Notes: generated by a model from the letters alone, not told the origin. Positions 33,910-43,292 are shown, counted from the stretch's first letter. The stretch: DNA of 64,000 bases from Serratia sp. UGAL515B_01 (GCF_033095805.1 NZ_CP109901.1:3097766-3161765); one strand, 5' to 3'. Numbers and translations: made by a program.

Positions 33910-35115
33910 TCAACCGTGTTGGCGAATTCGTGCCAAGAGAGCGTCAACATGCTCGACTTGCGCTGCGTTAACGATCAGCGTACGGCCTAGATTCAACGCA
34001 CTGCGTTGGCATTCAGCACGCATTTCAGGATCTGCAATACTGTCTAGATCGGCAACATGCGCCAAGCCGATGGTGCGACGGATCAATTCAGTTCCACCAT
34101 ACCCTACCGCATCCTGCCATACCTGTTGCAAGAACTGTTCAGCGTAACCCGGCGTTGCCAGAGTAACATCACGGCTGTGTTGCTGGCATAAACTCAAAAA
34201 ACGGCCGGCAAAGGTCAGCCAAAGTTCACGCACATCCAATAGACGCTGTTCACGGCAATCCGTAGCCTCACGTGGTCCAAGCAATCCTGGTAAACCACAA
34301 TAGTTGAGTAACAGGTTACCCAGTGCAGTACCGACATCAAACCCAATGGGTCCGTAGAAGCCAAACTCGGCATCAATCGCCTTCAATCTGCCCTCTGCAA
34401 CAAAAATTGAGCCACTGTGAATATCGCCGTGTAGCAACGCCTCTGCCTTGCTCAGAAAACGGTGTTTTAACCCTGCAACAGCCAGCTTTAGAGCAGTATC
34501 TTTTCTTAACACCGTGACGTGTGGCAGTAACACATCGTCGAACTGATTGCGTTCATGGTCGTGATAAGGATCGGTAAAAAACAGGTCTTCGGTGATCTGG
34601 CACAGCTCAGGGTTAGTAAAACGACTCACTTCCGCTTTTTTTGCCTGTGCTGCCTGGTAAAAATCGGAGGTATGGAACAACGTTTGTGCCAGATATTCCG
34701 CCAGTTGTCCTACCGCCTGCGGGTAGTAGTGCCCCTTCATCAGTTCGCTACGCCAGATATGGTGGTCTGAGAGATCCTCTTGCACCATGACCGCCAGTTC
34801 AGGATCGTGGTGCAGTACTCGCACCGTATGGTGCGAACATAGTGCACCATGGATCAGTAAGGTCTCCGCTTCGATACGCGCGCGATCAAGCGTCAACGGC
34901 CAAGACTCTCCAACACAACGCACGTATGGCAGAGCCTGCTTAACAATTACCCGGCTTATTCTTGCACGATCACGGATTTTAAACACCAGGTTCAGATTAC
35001 CATCCCCTATCTCATCGGCGCTTACCAGCGCTTGTGGGTCGGGCATTTGTCCGTATTGACGGGCGTATTCAACGGCATCAGCAACAGTAAACGTACGATA
35101 TTGTGACATTCCCAA
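33910..35115 (-). CDS. mtnK: Methylthioribose kinase
   Basis: MtnK phosphorylates 5-methylthioribose (the MtnN product) to the 1-phosphate. The 401-residue protein has the APH/choline-kinase fold: [24 protein letters not shown] (nucleotide lobe and lysine), the catalytic loop [14 protein letters not shown] and the metal Asp in [21 protein letters not shown]. The first ATG gives MGMSQYRTF; the second, two codons on, is equally plausible. It is divergent from mtnA, and the shared upstream region holds four tandem MetJ boxes. This kinase route is typical of Serratia, Klebsiella and Yersinia and is absent from E. coli K-12. Confidence 0.95.
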   Translation of the reverse strand: MGMSQYRTFTVADAVEYARQYGQMPDPQALVSADEIGDGNLNLVFKIRDRARISRVIVKQALPYVRCVGESWPLTLDRARIEAETLLIHGALCSHHTVRVLHHDPELAVMVQEDLSDHHIWRSELMKGHYYPQAVGQLAEYLAQTLFHTSDFYQAAQAKKAEVSRFTNPELCQITEDLFFTDPYHDHERNQFDDVLLPHVTVLRKDTALKLAVAGLKHRFLSKAEALLHGDIHSGSIFVAEGRLKAIDAEFGFYGPIGFDVGTALGNLLLNYCGLPGLLGPREATDCREQRLLDVRELWLTFAGRFLSLCQQHSRDVTLATPGYAEQFLQQVWQDAVGYGGTELIRRTIGLAHVADLDSIADPEMRAECQRSALNLGRTLIVNAAQVEHVDALLARIRQHG

Positions 35116-35160
35116 CCCCTGTATTCTCTCCGGTCAGCAGCGATATTCTTACATTTTTTT

Positions 35161-35192
35161 AGACGCAAAAGCGTTTAGACGTCTATACATCC
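35161..35192. promoter_or_regulatory. Array of four tandem MetJ boxes
   Basis: Four adjoining 8-mers, AGACGCAA, AAGCGTTT, AGACGTCT and ATACATCC, match the met-box consensus AGACGTCT; the third is perfect. They lie between the divergent mtnK and mtnA starts (45 and 64 bp away), so MetJ with S-adenosylmethionine should repress both genes. Confidence 0.9.
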
Positions 35193-35256
35193 GAACGCCA
35201 TGTTGGCAGAATGACTTCACAGATGCAATAAGAAAGACACGAGGATTTAACAACCG

Positions 35257-36309
35257 ATGCAAACAGTTAACGCCACCAGTCTGATCCTGAAAGAAAACCG
35301 CCTCTGGATCCTCGATCAGCAGGCTCTCCCACAAGAGAAATGCTGGCTACCCTGCGACAACGTAGAACAATTGGTCGGACACATCCGCGCCCTGCGTGTT
35401 CGTGGTGCCCCGTTAATCGGCCTCTCTGCCAGTCTATTGATTGCACTATTGGCCGAACGCGGCCTGCCAAGAACCGACCTAGAACAGGCGTTGCAAACGT
35501 TACGCGCCGCACGCCCGACCGCGGTAAATCTAATGAACAATCTGGATCGCATGAAGCTCGCGCTGGCGCAGCCTGATTGGGTAACGGCTATGGCTGAAGA
35601 GGCGCTACGACTGGTGGATGAGGATCGCATGCTGTGCGATCGTATCGCCGATAACGGCGCCGAGTGGGTAAAACCGAGTAGTCGCCTGCTGACCCATTGC
35701 AATACTGGCGGGCTGGCAACGGCAGGTGTAGGTACTGCCATCGGTGTTCTATTACGTGCACACCAACAAGGCAAGATCACCCAAGTTTGGGTCGATGAAA
35801 CTCGGCCTCTCCTGCAAGGAGGGCGCCTTACCGCCTGGGAACTGGGTGAATTGGGCATTCCTTATCGGCTGATTTGTGACTCGATGGCTGCCAGCCTGAT
35901 GGCCTCTGGCCAGGTTGATGCCGTTTGGGTAGGGGCAGACCGCATCGCAGCCAATGGTGATGTTGCCAATAAAATCGGTACTTACAGTCTGGCGGTCCTG
36001 GCCCATTATCACCATATTCCGTTTTATGTTGCCGCCCCACACACCACTCACGATCCAGATTGCCCGAACGGCGCAGCCATTCCGATTGAACAGCGGGCTG
36101 CGGTAGAAGTGACCGGCGTCAGCGGCAGTTTTGGCTCTTGCCAATGGGCACCCGATGATGCAGCAACCTATAACCCAGCATTCGATGTCACGCCCGCAGC
36201 GTTGATTAGCGGTTGGGTACTAGACTGTGGCGTGATCACGCCAGAGCAGGTTGCTGCTGGTATTTTTCAGCAGGCATTAGGTTCAGACAAAGAAACTTTG
36301 CCTGCGTAG
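35257..36309 (+). CDS. mtnA: Methylthioribose-1-phosphate isomerase
   Basis: MtnA converts methylthioribose 1-phosphate to methylthioribulose 1-phosphate. The 350-residue protein is an eIF2B-like fold enzyme. [18 protein letters not shown] (substrate loop), the catalytic Cys in [19 protein letters not shown] and the catalytic Asp in [24 protein letters not shown] are all present, as is [17 protein letters not shown]. It starts 64 bp after the MetJ boxes. Its last 27 bp overlap the end of the convergent melR, at the edge of the melibiose cassette. Confidence 0.95.
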   Translation: MQTVNATSLILKENRLWILDQQALPQEKCWLPCDNVEQLVGHIRALRVRGAPLIGLSASLLIALLAERGLPRTDLEQALQTLRAARPTAVNLMNNLDRMKLALAQPDWVTAMAEEALRLVDEDRMLCDRIADNGAEWVKPSSRLLTHCNTGGLATAGVGTAIGVLLRAHQQGKITQVWVDETRPLLQGGRLTAWELGELGIPYRLICDSMAASLMASGQVDAVWVGADRIAANGDVANKIGTYSLAVLAHYHHIPFYVAAPHTTHDPDCPNGAAIPIEQRAAVEVTGVSGSFGSCQWAPDDAATYNPAFDVTPAALISGWVLDCGVITPEQVAAGIFQQALGSDKETLPA

Positions 36310-37215
36310 CAGGCTGAGTTTTCGGTATTTTTGTGGCGACATACCAACGTACTTTTGAAAAGTGCTGTAAAAGCGGCTGCTGGAACGAAAGCCAGCAGTC
36401 AGCGCAATATCCAGAATGGTTTTATCCGTATCACTCAACAGTGCCCTGACATGATTGATGCGCATTGCGGTGATGTACTGCTTCATAGTCAGTTGCATCA
36501 CGCGCTGGAAAATACCCATCGCATAATTGGAGTTGAGCTTTACGTGTTCAGCTACGCTGTCAATAGTAAGCGCCTGATCATAGTTATCAGCAATAAACCC
36601 CAACATCTGGCTCACATAAAACTGCGCGTGCTTGGAGACGCCGTTCTTGTGAGTGCGGGAAGCTTTATTGAGCAGAATAGGCTGCCAGCCGGAAAGGCTA
36701 AAACGCTTGAGCATCACTCCTATTTCATCAATCGCTAATTGCCGGATTTGCTCATCGGAACTGGTGAGTTCTTTCTGCCAACGCCGCACTTCAAAGGCAC
36801 TGATTTGATGAGATGCCTGCGATTTTACCACCATGCCGTGGGTAACATGGTTGATTAACTCCCGATCCAGAGGCCAAGAGAGAAAAAGATGCATCGGCAA
36901 ATTCAGAATGGCCATACTCTGACAGTTACCGGGCCGTGTAAGCTGGTGCGGTACACATGCCCAAAATAGCGTGATGTGTCCTTGTTTAAACTGCACCACT
37001 TCATCGTTAATCACATATTCTACGTCGCTGTCGAACGGCACATTAACTTCCACTTGACCATGCCAGTGGCTAGACGGCATAGCGAGAGGAGCACGTAACT
37101 CAATATCCATCCGTTGATAATCGGAATAGAGCGACAGAGGGCTACGAGCCTCGGGGTCGGTACTGCTGAACATGTCGGGATCGGGCGCTAAAACGCGAAC
37201 CACAGAGTTTTCCAT
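36283..37215 (-). CDS. melR: AraC-family melibiose regulator MelR
   Basis: MelR activates melAB in the presence of melibiose and represses itself. The 310-residue protein matches E. coli MelR (302) closely from [13 protein letters not shown] onwards, with the cupin pocket [19 protein letters not shown] and the C-terminal AraC double helix-turn-helix ([20 protein letters not shown] and [20 protein letters not shown]). An ATG at residue 15 gives a length nearer the family. It is divergent from melA; the 268-bp gap holds a perfect 17-bp inverted repeat. Confidence 0.93.
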   Translation of the reverse strand: MENSVVRVLAPDPDMFSSTDPEARSPLSLYSDYQRMDIELRAPLAMPSSHWHGQVEVNVPFDSDVEYVINDEVVQFKQGHITLFWACVPHQLTRPGNCQSMAILNLPMHLFLSWPLDRELINHVTHGMVVKSQASHQISAFEVRRWQKELTSSDEQIRQLAIDEIGVMLKRFSLSGWQPILLNKASRTHKNGVSKHAQFYVSQMLGFIADNYDQALTIDSVAEHVKLNSNYAMGIFQRVMQLTMKQYITAMRINHVRALLSDTDKTILDIALTAGFRSSSRFYSTFQKYVGMSPQKYRKLSLLRRQSFFV

Positions 37216-37348
37216 AGCAATCGTCTTCCTGTTCCTGAATTATCAGAATAATGGCACAGCAGAGGAAGTTTCGGCGGGATCAAGGCCACATCCCAACCAT
37301 TAGCGTTGCTTTAAATCCCCGGTATTCTCTGCTTTCCTCACCTTTTTA

Positions 37349-37400
37349 TCCCATAAACTCAGATTCAGAAGAGCCATGCGCAAAATCTGAGTTTATGGGA
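37349..37400. promoter_or_regulatory. Perfect 17-bp inverted repeat in the melR/melA gap, candidate MelR operator pair
   Basis: TCCCATAAACTCAGATT (37349-37365) and AATCTGAGTTTATGGGA (37384-37400) are exact reverse complements, separated by 18 bases, about 85 bp upstream of melA. In E. coli two MelR sites in the melAB promoter are also arranged as an inverted pair. Alternatively it is a transcribed hairpin, though no T run follows. Confidence 0.55.
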
Positions 37401-37483
37401 ATGCTCAATCAGGAACATGGAAGCGTTACAACTTCGCCTCATGCCACCATGGTGCATCGCTATACGCCACTGGAGAAAGAAGC

Positions 37484-38833
37484 ATGTCGGTCCCCAAAAT
37501 CACCTTTATCGGTGCTGGCTCTACCATTTTTGTCAAAAACATCCTCGGTGATGTGTTTCACCGTCAGGCCTTCAAATCTGCGCATATCGCGCTGATGGAC
37601 ATTGACGAAACGCGTCTGGAAGAGTCACACATTGTGGTGCGTAAATTGATGGATTCAGCCGGTGCTAACGGACATATCACCTGCCATACCGATCAGAAAA
37701 CCGCTCTCAAGGCAGCCGATTTTGTGGTTGTCGCATTTCAGATCGGCGGTTATGAACCCTGTACCGTCACGGACTTTGAAGTGTGCAAACGCCACGGCCT
37801 GGAACAAACCATTGCCGATACGCTTGGCCCCGGCGGCATCATGCGTGCGTTACGCACTATTCCACATCTGTGGCAGATTTGCGCCGATATGACGGAAGTA
37901 TGCCCAAATGCCACCATGCTCAATTACGTGAATCCGATGGCCATGAATACCTGGGCTATGTTTGCTCGCTATCCGCAGATTAAACAGGTTGGACTATGCC
38001 ATTCCGTTCAGGGCACAGCGGAAGAACTAGCACGGGATCTGAATATCGACGCTAGCGAACTACGCTATCGTTGCGCAGGCATTAACCATATGGCCTTCTA
38101 TCTTGAGCTGGAGAAAAAAGAGGCCAATGGGCGCTACCGCAGCATTTACCCTGACTTGCTGGATGCTTATGCGGCTGGTCAAGCACCGAAAGCGAATATT
38201 CACGGTAACCCGCGCTGTCAGAACATTGTGCGTTATGAAATGTTCAAGAAGTTGGGCTACTTTGTGACGGAATCCTCTGAACACTTTGCCGAATATACCC
38301 CGTGGTTTATCAAACCAGGGCGCAATGACCTGATTGAACGTTACAAAGTGCCACTGGATGAATATCCGAAGCGTTGCGTGGAGCAACTGGCAAGCTGGCA
38401 TAGGGAACTCGAGCAATATAAAACGGCAGAACGTATTGATATAAAACAATCCAATGAGTACGCCAGCACGATCATGAACTCGTTGTGGACCGGCGAACCC
38501 AACGTCATCTATGGCAACGTGCGTAACGATGGCCTGATCGATAACCTGCCACAAGGATGCTGTGTCGAGGTGGCTTGTTTGGTCGATGCCAATGGGATCC
38601 GCCCAACCAAAGTGGGCAAACTGCCTTCGCATCTTGCCGCACTCATGCAAACCAACATCAACGTACAAACGTTGCTCACCGAAGCCATTCTCACTGAAAA
38701 CAAAGATTTTGTTTACCACGCAGCCATGCTGGACCCCCATACCGCAGCGGTGCTGGGGATCGAAGAGATTTATGCACTGGTGGACGATCTGATCGCCGCT
38801 CATGGCGACTGGTTGCCTGCCTGGCTTCACTGA
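37484..38833 (+). CDS. melA: Alpha-galactosidase MelA (GH4, NAD+/Mn2+ dependent)
   Basis: MelA hydrolyses melibiose and related alpha-galactosides in the cytoplasm by the redox-assisted GH4 mechanism. It has 449 residues (E. coli 451), very similar throughout. The NAD-binding start ITFIGAGSTIFVKNILGDVF, the metal Cys in VGLCHSVQGTAEEL, the metal His in CAGINHMAFYLELE and SEHFAEYTPWF are visible. An upstream frame exists in another phase but has no similarity. It is the first gene of melA-melB-SemiSWEET, all within 3.1 kb. Confidence 0.96.
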   Translation: MSVPKITFIGAGSTIFVKNILGDVFHRQAFKSAHIALMDIDETRLEESHIVVRKLMDSAGANGHITCHTDQKTALKAADFVVVAFQIGGYEPCTVTDFEVCKRHGLEQTIADTLGPGGIMRALRTIPHLWQICADMTEVCPNATMLNYVNPMAMNTWAMFARYPQIKQVGLCHSVQGTAEELARDLNIDASELRYRCAGINHMAFYLELEKKEANGRYRSIYPDLLDAYAAGQAPKANIHGNPRCQNIVRYEMFKKLGYFVTESSEHFAEYTPWFIKPGRNDLIERYKVPLDEYPKRCVEQLASWHRELEQYKTAERIDIKQSNEYASTIMNSLWTGEPNVIYGNVRNDGLIDNLPQGCCVEVACLVDANGIRPTKVGKLPSHLAALMQTNINVQTLLTEAILTENKDFVYHAAMLDPHTAAVLGIEEIYALVDDLIAAHGDWLPAWLH

Positions 38834-38909
38834 GAACGCCCAGCGTTTAAACGCTGGGCTCCTTCACTAAAATAACAGGAGGGCGCTGGTAACAGTGGCC
38901 CTATAGCCT

Positions 38910-40325
38910 ATGAGTGTTTCAATAACCACCAAGATGAGCTACGGTTTTGGCGCTTTCGGTAAAGACTTCGCCATCGGTATTGTTTATATGTACCTGATGT
39001 ATTATTACACCGACGTTGTTGGCCTATCCGTAGGCGTGGTCGGTACACTGTTCCTGGTTGCACGGATCTGGGATGCACTCAACGATCCCATCATGGGCTG
39101 GATTGTCAACTGTACCCGTACCCGCTGGGGAAAATTCAAACCCTGGATACTGATCGGCACGATCGCTAACTCGATCGTGCTTTTTATGCTGTTCAGTGCC
39201 CATCACTTCGAAGGCCAAGGGCAACTGATATTCGCCATCGTCACCTACATTCTTTGGGGCATGACCTACACCCTGATGGATATTCCATTCTGGTCGCTGG
39301 TGCCAACCATAACCCTGGACAAACGCGAACGTGAAAAGTTGGTGCCTTATCCCCGTTTCTTCGCCAGTTTGGCCGGTTTTGTGACGGCGGGTGTAACACT
39401 GCCATTTGTCAATTATATTGGCGGTGAGGATCGCGGTTTCGGCTTTCAGATGTTTACCTTGGTACTGATCACATTCTTCGTAGCTTCCACAATTATCACG
39501 CTGCGCAACGTCAAGGAAGTGTATTCATCCGACAACCCGGCGGCAGAATCAAACCGAATTAATCTGAAGGCGATGATCGGCCTGATCTACAAAAACGATC
39601 AGCTTTCCTGTCTGCTCGGTATGGCGCTCGCCTACAACATTGCTTCCAACGTTATCACCGGTTTTGCGATTTATTATTTTACCTACGTGATTGGCGATAC
39701 TGCGCTTTTCCCTTACTACATGTCTTACGCGGGCGCGGCCAACCTGGTTACGCTAATCCTGTTCCCACGCCTAGTGAAAACCCTTTCGCGCCGCGCGTTA
39801 TGGGCAGGAGCCTCGATCATGCCAATTCTCGGCAGCGGTGTACTGCTGTGGATTGCAACTGTGGGATACCACAACCTGTTGCTGATTTCGCTCGCCGGTG
39901 TGTTATTCAACATCGGTACGGCATTGTTCTGGGTATTGCAAGTGATCATGGTGGCAGATACCGTCGACTATGGTGAATATAAGCTGAACGTGCGCTGTGA
40001 GAGTATTGCCTATTCGGTGCAAACGTTAGTCGTGAAAGCCGGTTCGGCTTTTTCAGCGTTCTTTATCGGCGTAGTGCTTGGCATTGTTGGCTACGTTCCC
40101 AACGTTGCCCAATCCGCAGAAACCGTCATCGGGATGCAAATCATCATGATCGCCCTACCTGCGCTGTTCTTCTGTATCACTCTGTTCATTTACTTCCGGT
40201 TTTATAAACTTAACGGGAACTTCCAATACACCATCCAAACTCACTTACAGGATAAATATCATCAGGTTGAGGAAGAGCATACCCAAGAAATCAAACACAT
40301 ACTGTTGCCCGAAGCAAAGGGGTAA
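38910..40325 (+). CDS. melB: Melibiose:cation symporter MelB
   Basis: MelB imports melibiose with Na+, Li+ or H+. The 471-residue protein (E. coli 473) is a GPH-family member of the MFS fold with twelve helices. Cation-site acids are visible at Asp19 (GKDFAIG) and Asp55/Asp59 ([13 protein letters not shown]), with the loop [14 protein letters not shown] and [12 protein letters not shown] in the middle. It follows melA by 76 bp with AGGAGG upstream of the start, and is followed after 2 bp by the SemiSWEET gene, indicating co-transcription. Confidence 0.96.
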   Translation: MSVSITTKMSYGFGAFGKDFAIGIVYMYLMYYYTDVVGLSVGVVGTLFLVARIWDALNDPIMGWIVNCTRTRWGKFKPWILIGTIANSIVLFMLFSAHHFEGQGQLIFAIVTYILWGMTYTLMDIPFWSLVPTITLDKREREKLVPYPRFFASLAGFVTAGVTLPFVNYIGGEDRGFGFQMFTLVLITFFVASTIITLRNVKEVYSSDNPAAESNRINLKAMIGLIYKNDQLSCLLGMALAYNIASNVITGFAIYYFTYVIGDTALFPYYMSYAGAANLVTLILFPRLVKTLSRRALWAGASIMPILGSGVLLWIATVGYHNLLLISLAGVLFNIGTALFWVLQVIMVADTVDYGEYKLNVRCESIAYSVQTLVVKAGSAFSAFFIGVVLGIVGYVPNVAQSAETVIGMQIIMIALPALFFCITLFIYFRFYKLNGNFQYTIQTHLQDKYHQVEEEHTQEIKHILLPEAKG

Positions 40326-40327
40326 AC

Positions 40328-40582
40328 ATGGAGTGGGTTTCTCTCATCGGCTACTTTGCAGCGTGTCTGACAACACTTTCGTTTCTGCCACAGGCCATCA
40401 AGGTGATCTCGACACGAAACACTCAAGGTATTTCACTATTAATGTATGGCATGTTTGTTCTGGGCGTACTGATGTGGCTGATTTACGGGGTTTTGATCGA
40501 CAACCTGACAGTCAGCCTGGCTAACTTGCTGACTTTGCTGTTTGCACTACCGATTCTGATCATCAAGTACCAAAATCGTTGA
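40328..40582 (+). CDS. SemiSWEET-family (PQ-loop) sugar transporter
   Basis: This 84-residue protein has three hydrophobic helices and the PQ-loop signature (SFLPQAIKVISTRNTQGISL) typical of SemiSWEETs, which dimerise into small facilitative sugar channels in the inner membrane. It starts 2 bp after the melB stop, so it is surely part of the mel transcript, and a hairpin terminator follows. E. coli melAB lacks such a gene. A plausible role is moving galactose, glucose or melibiose down its gradient; the true substrate is unknown. Confidence 0.88.
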   Translation: MEWVSLIGYFAACLTTLSFLPQAIKVISTRNTQGISLLMYGMFVLGVLMWLIYGVLIDNLTVSLANLLTLLFALPILIIKYQNR

Positions 40583-40583
40583 A

Positions 40584-40628
40584 CTGCTCGCCTTTTCTCT
40601 TGCACGGTAAATGAGCAGGAGAAAAGGC
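40584..40628. terminator. Terminator between the mel operon and mtnD
   Basis: GCCTTTTCTC (40590-40599) and GAGAAAAGGC (40619-40628) pair perfectly, and an inner/outer pair CTGCTC/GAGCAG can form alternatively. It sits between the convergent SemiSWEET and mtnD ends. Confidence 0.65.
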
Positions 40629-40661
40629 ACTCAGGAAATACAGATATAAAGTCAATCGAGA

Positions 40662-41204
40662 TCAATCCAGGCGTGGGTAGGCATCGGCAATTTTATCCCC
40701 GGTGAAATGGGCAACCCACCCTTGCGGGTTATTAAACAGACGGATAGCAGTAAAATTTGGCGCAGACCCCATATCAAACCAGTGGCGGGTATTGGCTGGT
40801 ACAGAGAGCAAATCGTTTTTCTCGCACAGGACCTGGAAAATCTTGCCTTCTAGATGCAGGCAGAACAGCCCCGCTCCCTCAACAAAAAAACGTACCTCGT
40901 CTTCACCGTGAGTGTGTTCAGCAAGAAACTTTTCGCGTAGTGCTTCACGCTGGTCGTTGTCTGGCCGCATACTAATCACATCCCAGCTCTGATACCCCTT
41001 CTCTGCGACCAGCCGATCGATTTCACGCTGATAAGCAGCAATGACCGCTTCTGGTTGTGGAGCATTTCCCAACTCGCGATCGGCCTGCCAACGCTCAAAA
41101 CGCACACCAATCTGGGCAAGTTGTTGTTGGATAGCCTGAGCGTCATTGCTCTGCCACACTGCCTGTTGCGGTTCTTTATCACTAAAAATGGTCAATCCAC
41201 TCAT
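40662..41204 (-). CDS. mtnD: Acireductone dioxygenase
   Basis: MtnD oxidises the acireductone of methionine salvage; the Fe form yields ketomethylthiobutyrate plus formate, the Ni form yields methylthiopropionate, formate and CO. This 180-residue cupin shows the metal ligands in [16 protein letters not shown] (two His and a Glu) and the fourth His in [13 protein letters not shown]. The ATG overlaps the mtnC stop by 4 bp, so mtnB-mtnC-mtnD form one coupled operon on the minus strand. Confidence 0.95.
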   Translation of the reverse strand: MSGLTIFSDKEPQQAVWQSNDAQAIQQQLAQIGVRFERWQADRELGNAPQPEAVIAAYQREIDRLVAEKGYQSWDVISMRPDNDQREALREKFLAEHTHGEDEVRFFVEGAGLFCLHLEGKIFQVLCEKNDLLSVPANTRHWFDMGSAPNFTAIRLFNNPQGWVAHFTGDKIADAYPRLD

Positions 41205-41890
41205 GAGGCAAACTCCCCTAACTTGATGTGATCAAAACGGTTAACCTGCGGATGCAGGCTTTGCGGATCGGCTGCGTCACGGATCAATTGACAGGTGTGC
41301 CAGCCTGCTACCCGCGCCGCATCCAGTTCCTGATGGATATCGGAAAGGAATAATAACTCCGCCGGGGAAATACCTATTGTCCTGGCTATATTCTGGTACG
41401 ACGCCGTTTCACGCTTTGCACCGACATGAGTATCGAAGTAGCCGCTGAATAATGGCCGCAAATCACCGGCATCGCTATAACCAAACAGCAGCTGTTGTGC
41501 CTCTACCGAACCGGAAGAATAGACGTATAGCCTTACTCCTTGTTGCTGCCAAGTAGCCAACTGTTCAGCAACTTCGCAATAGAGGTGCCCTGTGAAGTCA
41601 CCATTAAGATAGCCGCTGCGCCAGATGATCCCTTGCAATGTTTTCAGTGCGGTAGATTTGCGATCTTCATCCATAAAGCGATAAAGCGTGGAGATAAGCT
41701 GTTCATTATCGGCATCAGGTTGAGCAATCTCTTCACGTAACGCCGCCAGTGGTACCGCGACTTCTTCCTTGCTGGAGTGATTGCGGATAAATTCCCCCAG
41801 CCGCTCACGCGCATAAGGAAACAGCACCTGATGAACAAAGCGAATATCGCTGGTAGTGCCTTCAATATCAGTAACAATGGCGCGGATCAT
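41201..41890 (-). CDS. mtnC: Bifunctional enolase-phosphatase E1
   Basis: MtnC enolises diketomethylthiopentane phosphate and dephosphorylates it to the acireductone. The 229-residue HAD-family protein starts with the Mg2+ motif [16 protein letters not shown] (Asp and Glu near residues 8-10), has [18 protein letters not shown] (motif II), the lysine in [12 protein letters not shown] and [17 protein letters not shown] (metal acid). It overlaps mtnB and mtnD by 4 bp each. Confidence 0.95.
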   Translation of the reverse strand: MIRAIVTDIEGTTSDIRFVHQVLFPYARERLGEFIRNHSSKEEVAVPLAALREEIAQPDADNEQLISTLYRFMDEDRKSTALKTLQGIIWRSGYLNGDFTGHLYCEVAEQLATWQQQGVRLYVYSSGSVEAQQLLFGYSDAGDLRPLFSGYFDTHVGAKRETASYQNIARTIGISPAELLFLSDIHQELDAARVAGWHTCQLIRDAADPQSLHPQVNRFDHIKLGEFAS

Positions 41891-42501
41891 TTAGCCTCCA
41901 GTAAACGACGCTGTAGTTCACACTGGAACAGGAATTCAAGCCCTTCAAGATGACGACGAGCTTCCGCCACCTGCCTGCCCCAGCAGTAAAGACCATGACC
42001 ACGAACCAGAAAGCCATAGTGTAATGGCATCGTTTCGGCAAAGGCGGCCACTTTCGCAGCTAACACTGGAATATCCTGGTCGTTGTCAAAAATAGGAATG
42101 CTGACGCAATCAAGATGGCTCTTTTGCCCACTGAGGGATTTCTGCATTTCGTAACCCTGCAGAACCAGCGCTTCGCTTTTTTCTACGCGGGACAGCACCG
42201 TAGTATTGACTGAATGGGTATGCAGAATCGCACCAACCTGTGGGAACAAACGGTAGATCAGCGTATGCAGGCCGGTTTCCGCCGAAGGGGTACGTCCACT
42301 GGGGACATGGTTGGTCACCGTTTCCACCAGCAGGAAATCCTGCTCAGTCAGACGGCCTTTATCCTTACCGGACTCGGTCACCAGACATTGCTTGTCATCA
42401 AGGCGTAGCGACATATTGCCGCCGGTCGCAGGGCACCAACCTTTTTCACCAATCCAGTGACAGGCAGCCAGTAAGGCATGTAGTTGCGGGTTTTCCGTCA
42501 T
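41887..42501 (-). CDS. mtnB: Methylthioribulose-1-phosphate dehydratase
   Basis: MtnB dehydrates methylthioribulose 1-phosphate to the diketone phosphate. The 204-residue protein is of the class II aldolase/adducin family. Zinc ligands lie in [13 protein letters not shown] (two His) and in [24 protein letters not shown] (third His), with the early substrate loop [14 protein letters not shown]. It is first in mtnBCD; an ERIC-like repeat and then MetJ boxes lie upstream, leaving a leader of about 150 bp. Confidence 0.95.
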   Translation of the reverse strand: MTENPQLHALLAACHWIGEKGWCPATGGNMSLRLDDKQCLVTESGKDKGRLTEQDFLLVETVTNHVPSGRTPSAETGLHTLIYRLFPQVGAILHTHSVNTTVLSRVEKSEALVLQGYEMQKSLSGQKSHLDCVSIPIFDNDQDIPVLAAKVAAFAETMPLHYGFLVRGHGLYCWGRQVAEARRHLEGLEFLFQCELQRRLLEAK

Positions 42502-42533
42502 TTATTCTGTTTCCTGCAAGGTAGGGATATACC

Positions 42534-42640
42534 CGTTGCCTTTCAAGTTGCAGCGGTGTTAGCTGCCTTTGCCCACCCTAATCAATACTCCTGAGGCCTC
42601 ACTCAGTTGCTACTTCGGGGCTTCTTGAAATAACCTAGGC
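42534..42640. repeat. ERIC-like element in the mtnB leader
   Basis: It opens GATATACCCGTTGCCTTTCA followed by AGTTGCAGCGGTG, as ERIC elements of Serratia/Yersinia do, passes through CTCCTGAGGCCTCACTCAGT (cf. CTCCTGGGGATTCACTCAGT), and ends near GCTTCTTGAAATAACCTAGG. It is therefore close to full length (about 107 bp). It lies between the MetJ boxes and the mtnB start and could form structure in the mRNA leader. Confidence 0.75.
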
Positions 42641-42650
42641 ACACTCATAT

Positions 42651-42666
42651 AGACATCTAAACGTCT
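42651..42666. promoter_or_regulatory. Tandem MetJ boxes upstream of mtnBCD and the lost mtnE arm
   Basis: AGACATCT and AAACGTCT adjoin, each with six or seven of eight consensus bases; ACACTCAT just before may be a weak third box. The site sits between the mtnBCD operon (minus) and a ribosome-binding-like AGGAG at 42716-42720 (plus) that no longer leads into a gene. Confidence 0.8.
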
Positions 42667-42723
42667 TGATTGCCAAAGATTAGCATCGTGCTATAGAGTT
42701 GGCAATATAAGCGCCAGGAGTAT

Positions 42724-42795
42724 TAGGCAGTGTCCCTCAATTGCACGTGAGCGCCGCTGGCGGTAATTTTCGCGCAGAACAAGGGTGAGCCGGGA
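42724..42795. mobile_element. Truncated MITE-like element, copy B (left end only)
   Basis: TAGGCAGTGTCCCTCAATTG then CGTGAGCGCCGCTGGCGGTA match the left part of copies A, C and D; the right inverted repeat is missing. It begins 3 bp after an AGGAG motif and ends at the yafV fragment, so it marks a deletion joint. Confidence 0.7.
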
Positions 42796-42801
42796 GAAGC
42801 G

Positions 42802-42909
42802 CTGGACATAGCCAGGTTGGATGCCGGACTTTCACTGGATGCCCTGCAAGCCTATCGCGATGCTTTTCCTGCCTGGCGTGATGCCGACAGTTTCCGGTAT
42901 AACGATTAA
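42802..42909 (+). pseudogene. yafV: 3' remnant of yafV (omega-amidase)
   Basis: This 35-codon tail reads LDIARLDAGLSLDALQAYRD then AFPAWRDADSFRYND and a stop. It matches, as I recall it, the C-terminus of YafV, a nitrilase-family omega-amidase that deamidates ketoglutaramate and ketosuccinamate-type products of glutamine-linked transamination. In relatives yafV follows mtnE and lies near tRNA-Asp-dnaQ, exactly this position. No start or upstream coding remains: the 5' part and mtnE are deleted up to copy B of the repeat. Confidence 0.75.
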
Positions 42910-43023
42910 GGTTTCTGAGAAAACCTCATTCCTTCACTCATATCCAGTCTGGATTTTGCTACTAGGCTCACACCGCATGCGGGGCTACTAATTCCTTTAT
43001 GTTGCGCTCAAAAAATACGACAA

Positions 43024-43051
43024 AGCCCTGAGTTATTACTAACTCAGGGCT
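43024..43051 (-). terminator. Terminator of tRNA-Asp gene 1
   Basis: AGCCCTGAGTTA and TAACTCAGGGCT pair perfectly around TTAC, 10 bp downstream of the tRNA on the minus strand, followed by TTTG...TTTTTT. A near-identical hairpin follows the second tRNA-Asp at 49.2 kb. Confidence 0.9.
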
Positions 43052-43061
43052 TATCAATAAG

Positions 43062-43138
43062 TGGCGGAACGGACGGGGCTCGAACCCGCGACCCCCTGCG
43101 TGACAGGCAGGTATTCTAACCAACTGAACTACCGCTCC
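43062..43138 (-). tRNA. aspV: tRNA-Asp (GTC), copy 1, aspV-like
   Basis: This is a 77-nt minus-strand gene starting GGAGCGGTAGTTCAG and ending CCGTTCCGCCA with encoded CCA. The anticodon is GTC within CCTGCCTGTCACGCAGG. It lies just upstream of the yafV relic and next to dnaQ, the place of aspV in E. coli. The mature sequence equals the copy at 49260-49336 as far as I can read. Confidence 0.96.
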
Positions 43139-43292
43139 GCGAATGTTCCCTTTCGGGAGAACGAGGCGAATACTACGGCTGCCCCTGCATTTCGTCAACG
43201 TCTTTTCTTATAAAAAGAGTCGTTTGCACAGTTTTTCAACGGGCTCAGCAACGATTGGGAACGTGAATGTAATTTTTACGACAAACATGCCA

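Noticed and set aside
38060..38830. 256-codon minus-strand frame opposite melA
   Set aside because: It is a shadow of the conserved melA codons; no motif, no start context, and melA is certain.
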